DNA of 64,000 bases from NCBI GenBank assembly GCA_032209605.1, contig JASFXZ010000012.1:3844001-3908000 (forward strand). Direction: 5' to 3'. A program made the position numbers and the translations under genes. Each line of letters begins with the position of its first letter. Within the stretch, counting starts at the first letter, position 1. This DNA is from Mactromeris polynyma. Its lineage: Eukaryota; Mollusca; Bivalvia; Venerida; Mactridae. The notes beneath the pieces were generated by a model, which was given only the letters and a program-made list of their open reading frames with translations, was not told the origin of the DNA and searched no databases. This document shows positions 47,720-58,517 of this stretch, piece after piece.

Positions 47720-48840
47720 TTGGAACAATTCTTTGTCATATATGTTTTCAGTGTCAACAGATATTTTGATGACCAGCTGACTTCGGAATCAAGTGAAGTT
47801 GCAACTGATCAATCACCAGATGACTGTGATATGGACAGTCACAATGTTATAGATTGCATCGGTGATGATGAAATAGTCCCCGAAATTAGTGGCATTGATT
47901 TGGATGGTAAAATTACAGAAATCCCACAGACAATTCCGCTACCAGATAAGTTTGATGTCTTTTAATAAATGAACACACTTCGTTTTGAACTACCGACAAG
48001 GCATTCGCAAGAGCTTCACAATGCACTTATTGATGAATTAATTCAAAATGAAAGGCATTGGAAAACATTTCTAACATCTCTTTATTCATGGGTTGGGATA
48101 CCGTATGATAAACACTTCAGTCACAGATGCTCACAAAACAAACCAGTAGACCAAATTTTTGTTAAATTTCAAAAGTTTGCTACATCAGAAACATACAAAA
48201 GCATAACATAGGATGAAATTGCAAAGATATGGATTTAAGAACTCGAAACAAATTTTGAAAAACTAAGAAAATGGAAAAAGTTCTATGTTTTTTGCTTGAT
48301 AATTGCAAAGCTAGGGAATCTGCATCGATTACTCAGGCAGTTTGGAAGAAAACAGACGTAAGCAATACATTAACACAGGTTTGACAAATGTAAAAGACAT
48401 TTTACATGTTTTTCTTTGAAATTGTGTCATTGATTTTGTCACTATTAGGTGCAAAAATGGGTCATCACATGAAGCGGACTTGTTTATTTTTGTTAAGCAA
48501 GCATTGTTAGCTAACATGGAAATTTATCAAATGTACATGTCTCTTACAATGTACAAATAAGTGTTGAATTAACTGCTTACGAACTGGATCAAATCGTTGC
48601 AGAAAATCCTGGAATCGCCATTGGTCGCTGTGTTGCTGAAAGGCGAAGACAAAAGCTACGGGGAAAGAAGGACCACCAGTGTCTGAACTAGTTGCTTTAA
48701 CGTCTACTGCCACTGAAGAGCTGGATGATGACATTTGTGCAAAGTGTTACAAACAATAGAATTATGATGATTGGATTTGCTGTGATTGGTGCTTTAAAAA
48801 CTGGTATCTGAGAAAAAATGCATATCTGTGAAATTGTCAG
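47720..48840 (+). pseudogene. Decayed protein with PHD-finger-like end
   Basis: Several plus-strand fragments lie in order: an acidic segment at 47750-47962, a segment at 47969-48209 (RHSQELHNALIDELIQNERH), and one at 48556-48680 (ELTAYELDQIVAENPGIAIG, then CVAERRRQKLRG). After a frame change comes DDDICAKCYKQ, stop, NYDDWICCDWCFKNWYLRKN (48720-48830). The C..C...WICCDWC..WY spacing is that of a PHD zinc finger with the later His/Cys ligands lost. Multiple stops and frame changes make it a pseudogene. Transposon origin is likely but the family is unnamed here. Confidence 0.5.
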
Positions 48841-49253
48841 AAATGGAAATAATATCTAAAACAAAATGTTAAATTCCACTGTGAACATTTTTATGATTGT
48901 AAATTTGATCATAACAGAAAATCATATTTAAAGGTTTGTTAGTTGTTCTAGCTAATATTTCCACTAGTTAGTAGAGCCACTTAGAGCACATCATGCATAT
49001 CGGTTGAATTTTTCCATGCTTATTTCTTCATTATGACAACATTTCATACACTTATACTTATTGTCCTAATGAAACTCATCATTGGGATATGTCTGGGAGG
49101 CATTGTCTTGTGTATGTTGCGTTACCTGGGGCAGGTTATTCTCTCTCATATATATATCAGTTTATATGACGTCATTAACAGTTTGTGATATATATGACGA
49201 TGACGTCATTTGGCACTACCGGCACTACCAAGAAAACTTCTCTCTGTAATGCT

Positions 49254-49641
49254 GGGGTGCGTTTCATTAAAAATCCTAGGAGCGATTTTCGCCCCTAAGA
49301 TCGTTGTTCGCACCTAGGTGCGTTTCAACATTTTTTCGCTCCTAGCACTTAGGAACGATATCGCACCTAACTCTAGGACCGGTCATAAGCACTCCTAAGT
49401 GCGAAATGCATTCCATTTCGGGAAGATGGCCGCTTTTGTTTACGCTCTACAAGAACGCCGGCAAATTAGAAGAGAGGGTTTTCAGGGATAGACTGAACCC
49501 CTGGATGCACTGAACGACACCGATATCATTACTAGATATCGGTTTCCACGGCACGTTATCCTTGATATCGTCGAATTAACTGCGGAAGAAATGAAACTTC
49601 CAACATTGAAAAGTGGTCATGTCATTCCGGCCCATATTCAG
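49254..49641 (+). pseudogene. PIF/Harbinger 5' end and first transposase exon
   Basis: The block starts GGGGTGCGTTTCATTAAA, probably the element terminus, and is followed by a palindromic subterminal region (CTAGGAGCGA, CGCACCTA). ATG at 49426 (AAGATGGCCGC) opens MAAFVYALQERRQIRREGFQ, then an in-frame TAG. PLDALNDTDIITRYRFPRHV then leads to VIPAHIQ at a GTATAC donor (49642). The DTDIITRYRF...I..I segment matches the N-terminus of HARBI1-like transposases. The catalytic exons are missing, replaced at about 49690 by another coding region. Confidence 0.65.
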
Positions 49642-49700
49642 GTATACATCAATGTTGAATTGCATGATTCCCAATACGTAAACTAACATTTTTTCACAAG

Positions 49701-52179
49701 GAGTATTTAATCTGAAACCATTGAAATCAGTGTTGAAGAAGCACTTGGATTTGTCTTTGTTCGACCAGAACGAACGTGCAAATTTTAATCGGTGTGTCGG
49801 CTTTCCATTGGTTTACGAATACGGTTGGGAATGCTGGATTGGTCTAATACCAAAACATGGTAGAAGAGGAAGTGTTCGTTATCATGGCGAAGTCAAAAAG
49901 AAGAAATCATTTGAGGTGTTCAAAGGTATTAAATTGCGAGTTCAGAAGGCTTTAGTAACACTGATTAAAAGGCAGGAAGCGTTGCAGTCACTAGCAAAGA
50001 TCAATGTAAATGATATCAGTAAAATGGGCATTCTGCCAGACGATCAGAGAACTATATTGCGCGCTATACAGGGGGTACTTGATAACTTTTCTGACTCGGA
50101 ACTGGAACTGATTTGTTTCTGTTTTCGATTTGGTGAGAAATCATCAGAAGGAATCTCACTGAAGTCTTTCAAAAGAGATCACATAAAGAGTGTTACCGTT
50201 CATAGTGCGGTGGACATACGTTCAGATAACGATATTGATCTTCTTTGGTCCGCGCCAGGGTTGTCGAGTGTTGTTGGTGGAAGAGGCTCGCTAATGACAT
50301 GCCTATCATTGACCGAGTGTGGAAACTATCAAAGCAATGTTGATGGTCGTCTGATTGATGTAGGTCCCCGACTTCGTGAAGTTTGTAAGCAGCCAGATAG
50401 ACTGCGATGTGTACAGTTGTATGCGGTTGTACCACATGCCAGGCCTAGTACAAGGTTTCATCCAGTATCGGGAGTCATAGCAGGGGGATTGTGTTTTCCT
50501 AAAGCCACAGCAGATGCCCTTTTAAGAGACGCCAGGGAGTATATTTCCCGTATAGAAAGTGATCTACTCTGCACTGTGAATGCTTCTTGTCGACTGGAGA
50601 TTGTTTCTGAATTAGACATTTTTCCAGATGTCGTGACAGCTGATCACTGTCTTGATGTAAAAGCGGTTATAAGGCTTTTATGTGACCGTCCCTTACTAGT
50701 ACCATTTCCAAGTGAAGTGCTATCATGTATTCGAAGGATTGGACTCTGGACAACTGAACAGCTAACCGATTTATTGTACAATTACCAAAAGACTGGAAAT
50801 GTTGGTGCCACTTGGAAGGCATTCCAATTGGAATTGGCACTGGAGAAGTTAATTTGGGGTCGACCGCTATGTCTGCGTAGCCAAATATTTTCTGTAAATC
50901 TTGGTCCCGGTCAAGAGGCTCCAAGTCGCAGTTTAAGTGATGCATTGGGATTTTTAGCCCTTGAACCCTACACCAGCTGTATGTATACAGACGAATTTAT
51001 ACCAAGTACGGCTATTTGGACATCATCTGAAAGAGTGGCAGGAATGATTAAAAGGTCAACCGGATTACACGATTCACTGAACGGACTACTTTCGTCATCG
51101 GGCGAAGACTGATCGAAGCGTTGTTGAGAGACTTGTACGAAGTTGGAGGACTGAACAGTTACTGTAGATTCGGGTATTGTTTGTCAGAGATGAAACAAGC
51201 AACATGTTCATTTCCAGTTACTGGTCTGATAAGCTTTGATAGACTTGTTGAGATACAGTCAGAAAACAGACGGATGACTTCTTCAATGGTTTATGGGTGT
51301 CTGTGTAAGCTAGTGTCCAAAGGCGGAGTAACACTGAGATCTGCGGTCCAGGCTGGACTTAACGCTATGGAAATGACCCATTTTCCCGCTGTAGAAATAC
51401 TTGATGATCATAGAAATCCCGTCTTAAGATGGACCCGAGCTCGTAACTACTGGAAGATTTCTGGTACGGGAACTGGTTTGGATCAACTTAAGTCATCACC
51501 AAAGTTGTCGGCACTGGTGAAAAGTGAACTTGAACTGCGGGGGTTGATATACGTCAGTAAGTTGAAGAATGGTCCAGTAATTTTCCCGTGGATAGAACCT
51601 TGCTTGAGAAAACGTGCTACTGAACAACTGACGGATGAACAGCTTGTACTGGTATTAGCATTCATCATCTGTATTGCGCTGATAACACATGGCTGGTTCG
51701 TTCAGTACGACAATTTCACAGACTTGATCAGACAGCTCCCTATTACGCAACATCGACTAAGGGACCTGGAGATACAGTCTAAACTGGGAGTTCCCTTCTT
51801 TCGAAAAGAGACCGTGTACCGGCTGCATTTTACGATACCAACTAAGTTTCATGTTGAGACAAATACAGTCCAAAAGTCCAAACCTGTTGAACCACCCACC
51901 ACTGTTACAGAACAAGAAGTTGGAGAAGAAGAAGACTTTGTTCACCGAGTATGTAACAGGATACCTGAAGAGGATGAAACCAAATATGAACTGTAGACAG
52001 TAACCACAAGAGTGAGCAGTTGCCTTCCTGTGGCAAGCGTTCAACGGATTCGTTGGTCTGGTCAAGAGCTCGAACTTCTACACGAGTTGCTGAACAATCG
52101 CTCAGGGCAAACTGTCCCCGAGATGTTCGAATTGTATAAAGAGAAATTGGTATTCCTTTCCGTACTTAAAAAAAATTGA
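49701..52179 (+). pseudogene. Unrecognised large transposon-type protein with SANT/Myb-like C-terminus
   Basis: An acceptor-like CACAAG at 49700 leads into an open frame to 51112 (VFNLKPLKSVLKKHLDLSLF ... ERVAGMIKRSTG). Around 51055-51075 the frame changes, and the second frame (VIGRRLIEALLRDLYEVGGL) runs to a TAG at 51994-51996. The same frame then continues to 52177 with RWSGQELELLHELLNNRSGQ, a tryptophan-containing helix pattern like a SANT/Myb DNA-binding domain. Conserved-looking blocks include RGSLMTCLSLTECGNYQSNV, RFHPVSGVIAGGLCFPKATA and LLVPFPSEVL. The total would be about 825 residues with two lesions. I cannot assign a family. The 5' exons are absent; the region abuts a Harbinger remnant. 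Confidence 0.6.
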
Positions 52180-52214
52180 CTGTCGCGAATGTAAGAAGAT
52201 GCCCATAAGACATA

Positions 52215-52545
52215 AAGTATGTGTATAACGCGAGCCTCTGAACTCATGGACACTCAGATTATGTACAAAATAGTGAATACGCCTCTGATCTCATGGACAC
52301 TCAGATTGTTTGTAATAGTGAATACGCGAGCCTCTGAACTGATGTACACTCAGATTGTTTGTAATTGTGATAAGCGAGCCTCTGAACTCATGGACACTCA
52401 GATTGTTTGTTATAGTGATAAACGAGCTTCTGAACTCATGGACACTCAGATTGTTTGTAATAGTGATAAGATGGCCTCTGAACTCATGGACACTCAGAAT
52501 GTTTTACAATAGTAATTTGCGAGACTCTGAACACATGGATATGGT
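52215..52545. repeat. 48-bp minisatellite
   Basis: Six to seven copies of a 48-bp unit, GCGAGCCTCTGAACTCATGG ACACTCAGATTGTTTGTAAT AGTGATAA. Since 48 is a multiple of three and the unit has an open frame, a 16-residue repeat (RASELMDTQIVCNSDK) appears; I see no start context or homologue, so I do not call a protein. Confidence 0.85.
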
Positions 52546-52984
52546 CCCAAGCCCCGATTTTCGAAAGCAGGAGTGTCACTTAGTGTAACGTTAGTTTAAA
52601 TAGATATAAACTATCCAGTACTGTAGGAAAGTAGTTACGTCGATGGCAAAGTCATACCTGGCAACAGTGAGTCGGTGGCGTCCGATGATACCCCTGCAAC
52701 ACAGCAGCTAATACGGGTTAAAACCCGGGGGGACTAGGTGCCTGAGCCAGATATGACTGAAAATTGTCGAAAACGTGAGTTAAACCCCTTAAGTTCAAGA
52801 AACTAAAATCATATATACTGAAGCAAACTTCCAACGCAACACTGTATATAATGTGTAATATTTAATTTATTTTTCAATCAGTTTATACCAAAATCGGCAT
52901 AGGTATATAAAATCATATCTGTAATAAAATGGTAACAACAAAAAAGTCAACAACCAAAACAGTTCCTCGTAAACAGCACTGAAG

Positions 52985-53815
52985 TCACATGGGTAGCAAA
53001 GTCAATTTCATGAAATGCCAGTATCTGGTGTGACCACCGTGAGCATTGATCACAGCCAAAGAACGCCTTCTCATGGAACGGATGCAGCGTCGTATGACAT
53101 TCAAGGGAATATTCTGCCACTCTTGGAGTAATGCAGCTTCGAGCTCTGGTAACGTCTGGGGCTGATATGGGCGTGCACGTACACGTCGCCCTAGCTCATC
53201 CCAGATGTACTCTATTGGGGATAAGTCAGGCGAAAGTGCAGGCCTATTCATGACATTAACGCCATTATTCTGTAGGAGTTGCATGGTGGCGCGGGCTGTA
53301 TGGGGCCTAGCGTTATCCTGCTGAAAGATGACGTTGGCAGCTTGGCGGTTAATGTATGGGATAACCACAGGGTTTAACACTTCGTCCCGGTAGCGTTGGT
53401 CATTGAGATTACCCCTAATCATGACAAGTCCAATTTTACAATCGCTTCTGATCCCACCCCATACCATTACACTCCGTTGGTACCGATTGTTTTGAATGAT
53501 ACATGCGTCGGTGTACCGCTCGCCGACTCGTCGATAGACGCGGACACGTCCGTCAGCCTGACTGAGTGAAAACCGTGATTCATCGATGAATAAAACTTCG
53601 TTCCATTGTCTTCCCACCCAATGTCGATGCTGATGGCACCAGTCCCGACGTGCCCGACGATGTGCGTGTGTCATAACTTGGCCAACGTATAGTCGTCTGG
53701 CGCGTATGCCCCATTCACGTAGTCGGTTGATAACAGTCTGACGGCTAATCGGACGATTGTGTGTCACTAGAATTGTGGCTGCAGATCTGGTCGCAGGGAG
53801 AGTCCTTCTTCGCAA
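52985..53815 (-). CDS. Tc1-family transposase, catalytic part
   Basis: A 276-residue open frame starts within LRRRTLPATRSAATILV and runs to a stop at 52985. It contains the second DNA-binding half (ISRQTVINRLREWGIRARR) and the catalytic core: D78 in FIDESRFSL, D167 in QQDNARPHTA and E202 in SPDLSPIEYIWDEL. The last two are separated by 34 residues, the Tc1 DD34E signature; a VMVWGGI block lies between the first two. The core has no lesion. The N-terminal HTH lies in a separate upstream block (54046-54180) and the usual GRPR-type linker is not found between them, so this copy is probably inactive. Confidence 0.85.
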   Translation of the reverse strand: MRRRTLPATRSAATILVTHNRPISRQTVINRLREWGIRARRLYVGQVMTHAHRRARRDWCHQHRHWVGRQWNEVLFIDESRFSLSQADGRVRVYRRVGERYTDACIIQNNRYQRSVMVWGGIRSDCKIGLVMIRGNLNDQRYRDEVLNPVVIPYINRQAANVIFQQDNARPHTARATMQLLQNNGVNVMNRPALSPDLSPIEYIWDELGRRVRARPYQPQTLPELEAALLQEWQNIPLNVIRRCIRSMRRRSLAVINAHGGHTRYWHFMKLTLLPM

Positions 53816-54045
53816 ATGTTGTAGCCGGAGTAAGTTGTCTTAATCATCAAATCTTTAGTAACCAAGAAAAACTCCCCTACATGGATATGGTTTCATCCCT
53901 AACTCAATATACGGCAACAACTCATAATTGTGTATTATCGGTTGTTTTACTATTCACATGAGTAAGGATGCTAGGTATATGGAAGATTCTGACAGTTTAT
54001 GTAAATAATATCGCAAATGGGTTATATTCACATTCATCATCTTAC

Positions 54046-54180
54046 CTGTTTGCTGATATTTCTGCCACAATCTTGATATGGTAGAGGTTGAACAATTCAA
54101 CATACGGGACACCTGTCTCAGCGACACACCGGCTTGAAGAAGTCCAACTGCACGTCCGCGTATTTACTAAGTCTTGGCAT
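54046..54180 (-). pseudogene. Tc1 transposase N-terminal HTH exon (frameshifted)
   Basis: ATG at 54180 opens MPRLSKY. One base out of frame, RGRAVGLLQAGVSLRQVSRM then STSTISRLWQKYQQTG follows, ending at a GTAAG donor (54045). This is the paired-like helix-turn-helix of Tc1 proteins. The single-base shift near 54155 breaks the ORF. The 230 bp between it and the catalytic block may be an intron or replaced sequence. Confidence 0.7.
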
Positions 54181-54474
54181 TTTAAAAGACGAATTGACTC
54201 TTTTACTTATTACATTATCTAATGACAACCAATGGACAATTAAATTATACATGTGGTTACCCAATAATATACACGAATTCCACGTGCAGCATGTTTTCAG
54301 TTTTTATCTAAAAGGCACGTGCTCATCCGTGCGTGACAAAAATTAGACTTGATCAGCGTCGTCATAATCTAATTATGGTAGAGAAGTGTTATAACTGTAA
54401 AATATTTGAATAAATACGAAAACAAAAAAAATAAAGCAAAAATTCGTGTTGCGTTTGGAGTTTGCTTCAGTATA

Positions 54475-54770
54475 TATTGGTAAAGCACTGTGGTTAGCAA
54501 ATATATTGTAGGTAAGCCCTGTGGTTTGCAGATATATCCTATATAAGGAACTGGGTAAGCGGAAATATAATGTATATTCACTGTGATTTGCCATCTACCA
54601 TTGGTAAAGCACTGTGGTTAGGAAATATATGGTGGGTAAGCCAAGTGGTTAGCATGAATATCCTGTGTAAGCGAAATGATGATGGTCACTCGCCGCTGTG
54701 GTTAACAAAAATGTTAATGGTTGGCTTCGTGGTTAGCAAATATATGGTGGGTAAGGCCAGTGTTCTGCAG
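54475..54770. repeat. Degenerate tandem repeat
   Basis: About eight diverged copies of GGTAAGC(A)CTGTGGTTAGC AAATATAT, starting directly at the Tc1 right end. Unit length is about 35-45 bp. Confidence 0.7.
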
Positions 54771-54926
54771 TGTTCCACGGTGCTTATCCACCTCATAATT
54801 GCTTACCCACTTTCCTTTCCACCACATGTTTGCCTAACCTATATAGTAGATAATTGCATATTTCAAATAAATATAAGAATAAAATGTAAATCTATGAATT
54901 GATGTCTGACCGTTGGCCATTAATAG

Positions 54927-55565
54927 CAGGGGCGGATCCAGCGGGGGGGGGGGGTCCAACCCCCCCTGGAATGGCTCAGACCCCCCCTGGAAAAAATAAA
55001 AAAATGATAAACAAGCGTGATAAATCGACAGCTTTCTATAACATTAATCAATGAATAATAAATTTATCAAACATTATGTTCCATAGCTTCACTTTTATCG
55101 TTATTGTGTATCTTTCTGAATTCAATATTGCATCAATCACCCGTGTAATGAATGTGTAAGCGACTGTGCTAGGCTGTATGTCAGGTTGTTGCTACGCTGC
55201 GTAAAATTTATAGCTGACACGCAAATATTCATATTTGTGACGTCATTTAAGGCAATAGTGACGTAGTTATTTGAGGTATCAAGAATTTGCAGTGCAGTTT
55301 GGCTTTCGAGTAAAAACAGCACGTCATTCTTGTTAGCTTGATTTTTTTCCGCAATTTGTTCTTAAAAATACTAAAAAAACTTTTTAAAAAAACACAAAAA
55401 ACGGATCTATATTAGTGGAGACCTCCTCGTGGTTAGAACCGGTAACGTTTGTTAAAACAGATACAAACGGCTAACATCTGCTTGAATTTGGAAAGGGATT
55501 ATATTTCTGTAATTTTGTGGGCAAAAGTTGGACCCCCCTGGAGAAAAATCCTGGATCCGCCCCTG
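54927..55565. mobile_element. hAT-like MITE with 5-bp TSD (second copy)
   Basis: Ends CAGGGGCGGATCCAG and CTGGATCCGCCCCTG are perfect inverted repeats. AATAG flanks both sides (54922-54926 and 55566-55570). Poly-G/C stretches lie just inside each end, as in the copy at 15522-16194. The 639-bp interior is non-coding. Confidence 0.85.
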
Positions 55566-55570
55566 AATAG

Positions 55571-56715
55571 CATCATGATGGTGCATAGCAGCAAAATGTT
55601 GCTATTAATGTTCACCTCCGCGGGACGATGACCCAGTCAGACAGGCGGAGGAAAAATGATTTGATATGAGTATTACAATCCATTCGTGTTAAAACTGAAT
55701 CACCTGAAATCACAGTATAATTTGTACAAATGCCGCTAGTCCTATCTACCCTAAGTATCATATTTATTAATCCGAGTGTCTATGTGTTCGGAGGCACAAG
55801 AAACAATAAAACAATATATCCATGTGTTATGGGTTGGCACTAAAAATGAATCCGAGTGTGCAGGATTAAATTAAACTCACTTAACACTTTTTTTAAAAAC
55901 ACAAGAAATATATCCAGGTGTCCTTGTGACTGGAGGCACGTAACAACAGCATTATGTTTACAACGAATAATCTTCATTTTCTCCATCCATCGATTCCGCA
56001 GACGTTTGTCTGGTTTCCAGTCTGAATCGTCTCCTGGCCAAGCTTTTCTTCTCATTTCTTACTCTGGTAATTAAATATGTTTCAAGGTCCTGCGACCCGT
56101 CGCCGATGAGCATGTCTGTATGCCAAATATACATCTTCGATCCCTCGGCCATGTTTGTATTTCATTTTCAACAAATGACAACATTTATGCCAAAATAATG
56201 GACATCTTTGTAACTTCAATATTATTGTTTAACAAAGCAATAACAAGGAATAAAGACGTCCGTAAGTTAGATAGAAACGAAGCTTATGCGACAAAAGGCT
56301 AAGCAAAGAGTATTTATCAGCTCAATTTTACATTAAACATGGATTTAAATGAAACTAAATGCATCCAAAGGACACGGATGCCCCTCCTTATCAGTATAAC
56401 GCAAATATATTTGTTTGTAAACGCTAACTAATTTTGAAGCAATATAAAATAATCCATCTTTTCAAGAGTTATTCATTGGAAACCAATTTCTTAAGTTCAA
56501 AAAGGGCCATAACTCCTCCAAAAATTGGCAGACTGTAACTGAAATAAAAGCTGACCTGTATTTTAGTCTCATTTCTTTATCTGCCCAATATGAATTGAAT
56601 GCATTCATCCTTTCAAGATTTATTGAACGGAATTCATTTTTTTAAGTCCGACATTTCGATCAGCTGGATTTACTAACGACTCTGTACAAGTATATACAAA
56701 AAATGGAAATTTGTT
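55571..56715. other. Mostly non-coding stretch
   Basis: One minus-strand frame, 56152-55958 (MAEGSKMYIWHTDMLIGDGS, Arg-rich middle, acidic end), starts well but matches nothing I recognise. AAAGGGCCATAACTCC near 56502 belongs to the interspersed repeat of 28.4 kb. Confidence 0.4.
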
Positions 56716-56719
56716 ACAG

Positions 56720-57441
56720 CTGAAGAAACTGATACTGACAGCACTTCATAAACCAGACAAAGAATGTCAGATAAGATTAATTGTTTCATCAGTTGCTTTA
56801 GGAATGGGTGCAGACTTGAAAAATGTGAAGATAATAATACATGCCGGGCCACCAACTAGCTTGGAAAGTAAGTTTAATGTACATTTGAATGAAAAAAATT
56901 ATACTTTTACACCACAGGCATTCTCAGTGAACTATAGGTGTAGAAATATAGGTGTAGACATACATTAACTATTTAAATTAATTGCTCATGTTTACAGCAA
57001 AGTTAAACAACATTTATTCTGGTAAACTCACAACCATTTATACTGTCATAATCCTTCCCAAGATCTGACTGTGTGGGAAGGCATTGTCTTGTGAATGTGG
57101 TGTTAAAAACGTAAAAACTTAATCTCTATTTCATTTAATACATTATGCCTTAAATATGTGCATTTTTTTAATTTCAGCATATATTCAAGAGATTGGTCGT
57201 GCTGGAAGAACGGGGTCATATGCTGAAGCAGTTCTTTATTTCAACAACTCTGATATATCGGGTCCATCTATGAGGAAGGATATGAGAGACTACTGTAGAT
57301 ACAGTGATAAAGTGTCGCAGGGTTATTATCAATGAACATTTTGGATTTCAAACTAAGGAAATACCTCCAATCTGCTGCAATTTTTGTGATGCTGAACTTT
57401 GTATAGAATGGGATTTTTCCAATTTAGAAATAAATAATTGA
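56720..57441 (+). pseudogene. RecQ-type DNA helicase, C-terminal remnant
   Basis: Exon 56720-56867 (acceptor TTACAG, donor GTAAGT) encodes LKKLILTALHKPDKECQ and motif V (IVSSVALGMGADLKNVKIII). One leftover base joins in phase to exon 57178, giving a YIQEIGRAGRTG motif VI. The frame then shifts by one base near 57315: CRRVIINEHFG followed by ICCNFCDAELC, the four-cysteine RecQ zinc-binding module, runs to a TGA at 57439. RecQ helicases unwind DNA 3' to 5'. Motifs I-IV are not present upstream, so this is a 5'-truncated, frameshifted copy. A transposon-carried or retained gene fragment are both possible. Confidence 0.75.
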
Positions 57442-57479
57442 AAAGTCTAAACTCGGTAGTTCACTTTTTGAAGTAAGAA

Positions 57480-57745
57480 AATTAATTGTTGCCATGAAGT
57501 AATTTTCTGTATGCACAACATAAAAATTAACGAAGTATCATTGTAAAATACAGAACATAACAATTTGCCATCTTGAGTAATTTTCTGTAAGCACAACATA
57601 AAAATTAACAAAGTATTATTGTAATATAAAGGACATTAGAATTTGCCTTCTTGAGTAATTTTCTGTATGCACAACATAACAATTAATAAAGTATTTTAGT
57701 AAAATACAGACTATTAGAATTTGTCCTCTTGAGTGATAGAACAGC
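57480..57745. repeat. Tandem repeat of about 80 bp, three copies
   Basis: Units contain TTTTCTGTA(T/A)GCACAACA, AAAATTAACAAAGTAT and AATTTGCC(A/T)TCTTGAGT. The last unit runs into CTCTTGAGTGATAGAACAGC, an inverted copy of 58205-58240. Confidence 0.8.
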
Positions 57746-58517
57746 AAATGAATAAAACCATGAGTGCTCACAAACACAAAAAGCTATTGTCATATGCTGT
57801 TGACAAGTATCAATTATATTGACAATTGTTCAAAGTTCATAGTAGAGCAGCATTTTATGGCGCAGAATCCATTTCAATATATTAGCCATACCCAATTTCC
57901 TGATAGGATTTTTTGGTACTTTTCTCAGAGATTCAGACTGACGACCACATACCACCAGAAATGGTTTTATCTGTCACAGGTCTTTGATAATTTGTTTCTC
58001 ATCCTCATATGACGATAGATTTGTGTGTGAATGTGAGCACGCTGTACCACCCCAATTCTTTTGTCAAAGTTATTTGATATTTCCTCCATGCCAAAGAGAG
58101 CACTACTTCGTTTAACCATTGACGTATCAGTTACATTGGAACACATTGACCGTAAATGTCCTTTCGTCATCTCACAATGTGCCCTTGTTACAAATAATCA
58201 ATAATTCCATTTGCTGTTCTTTCACTCAAGAGGGCAAATTGCTGACATAACAGTCTTAAAATCTCTAGTGCATACTTTGATTTGTTCGTATGACCCTTCA
58301 AAACTAGCATGATATACTTCATGTGGCATAGCAGACGAATCCTACTTGGTGATTTGACAATGTCACATAATTCAAGGAAAATCAGATCTATTTCTAAAAC
58401 AACCTTTCCATATCAATGGATAACATCAGTTTCATTTACAATATCTTGATTTGAGATGTGTTGCCTACTGTCCGCTACTATGTTTGAAACAAGGGGATCT
58501 ACAAGACTACCCCAGTA

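Larger units (their letters stand above)
52814..54474. mobile_element. Tc1-like transposon
   Basis: Inverted ends TACTGAAGCAAACT(T)CC(A)AACGCAAC lie at about 52816-52842 and 54447-54474, each bordered by TA-rich sequence as expected for TA targets. The 1.66-kb interior encodes a DD34E transposase on the minus strand. Confidence 0.8.

Noticed and set aside
51050..51125. Programmed ribosomal frameshift
   Set aside because: No slippery heptamer or downstream stem is evident, and a downstream in-frame TAG (51994) indicates general decay.
49420..52179. Harbinger first exon and the downstream large ORF as one gene
   Set aside because: HARBI1-like proteins continue with a DDE core, which the downstream ORF lacks; the join looks like adjacency of two remnants.
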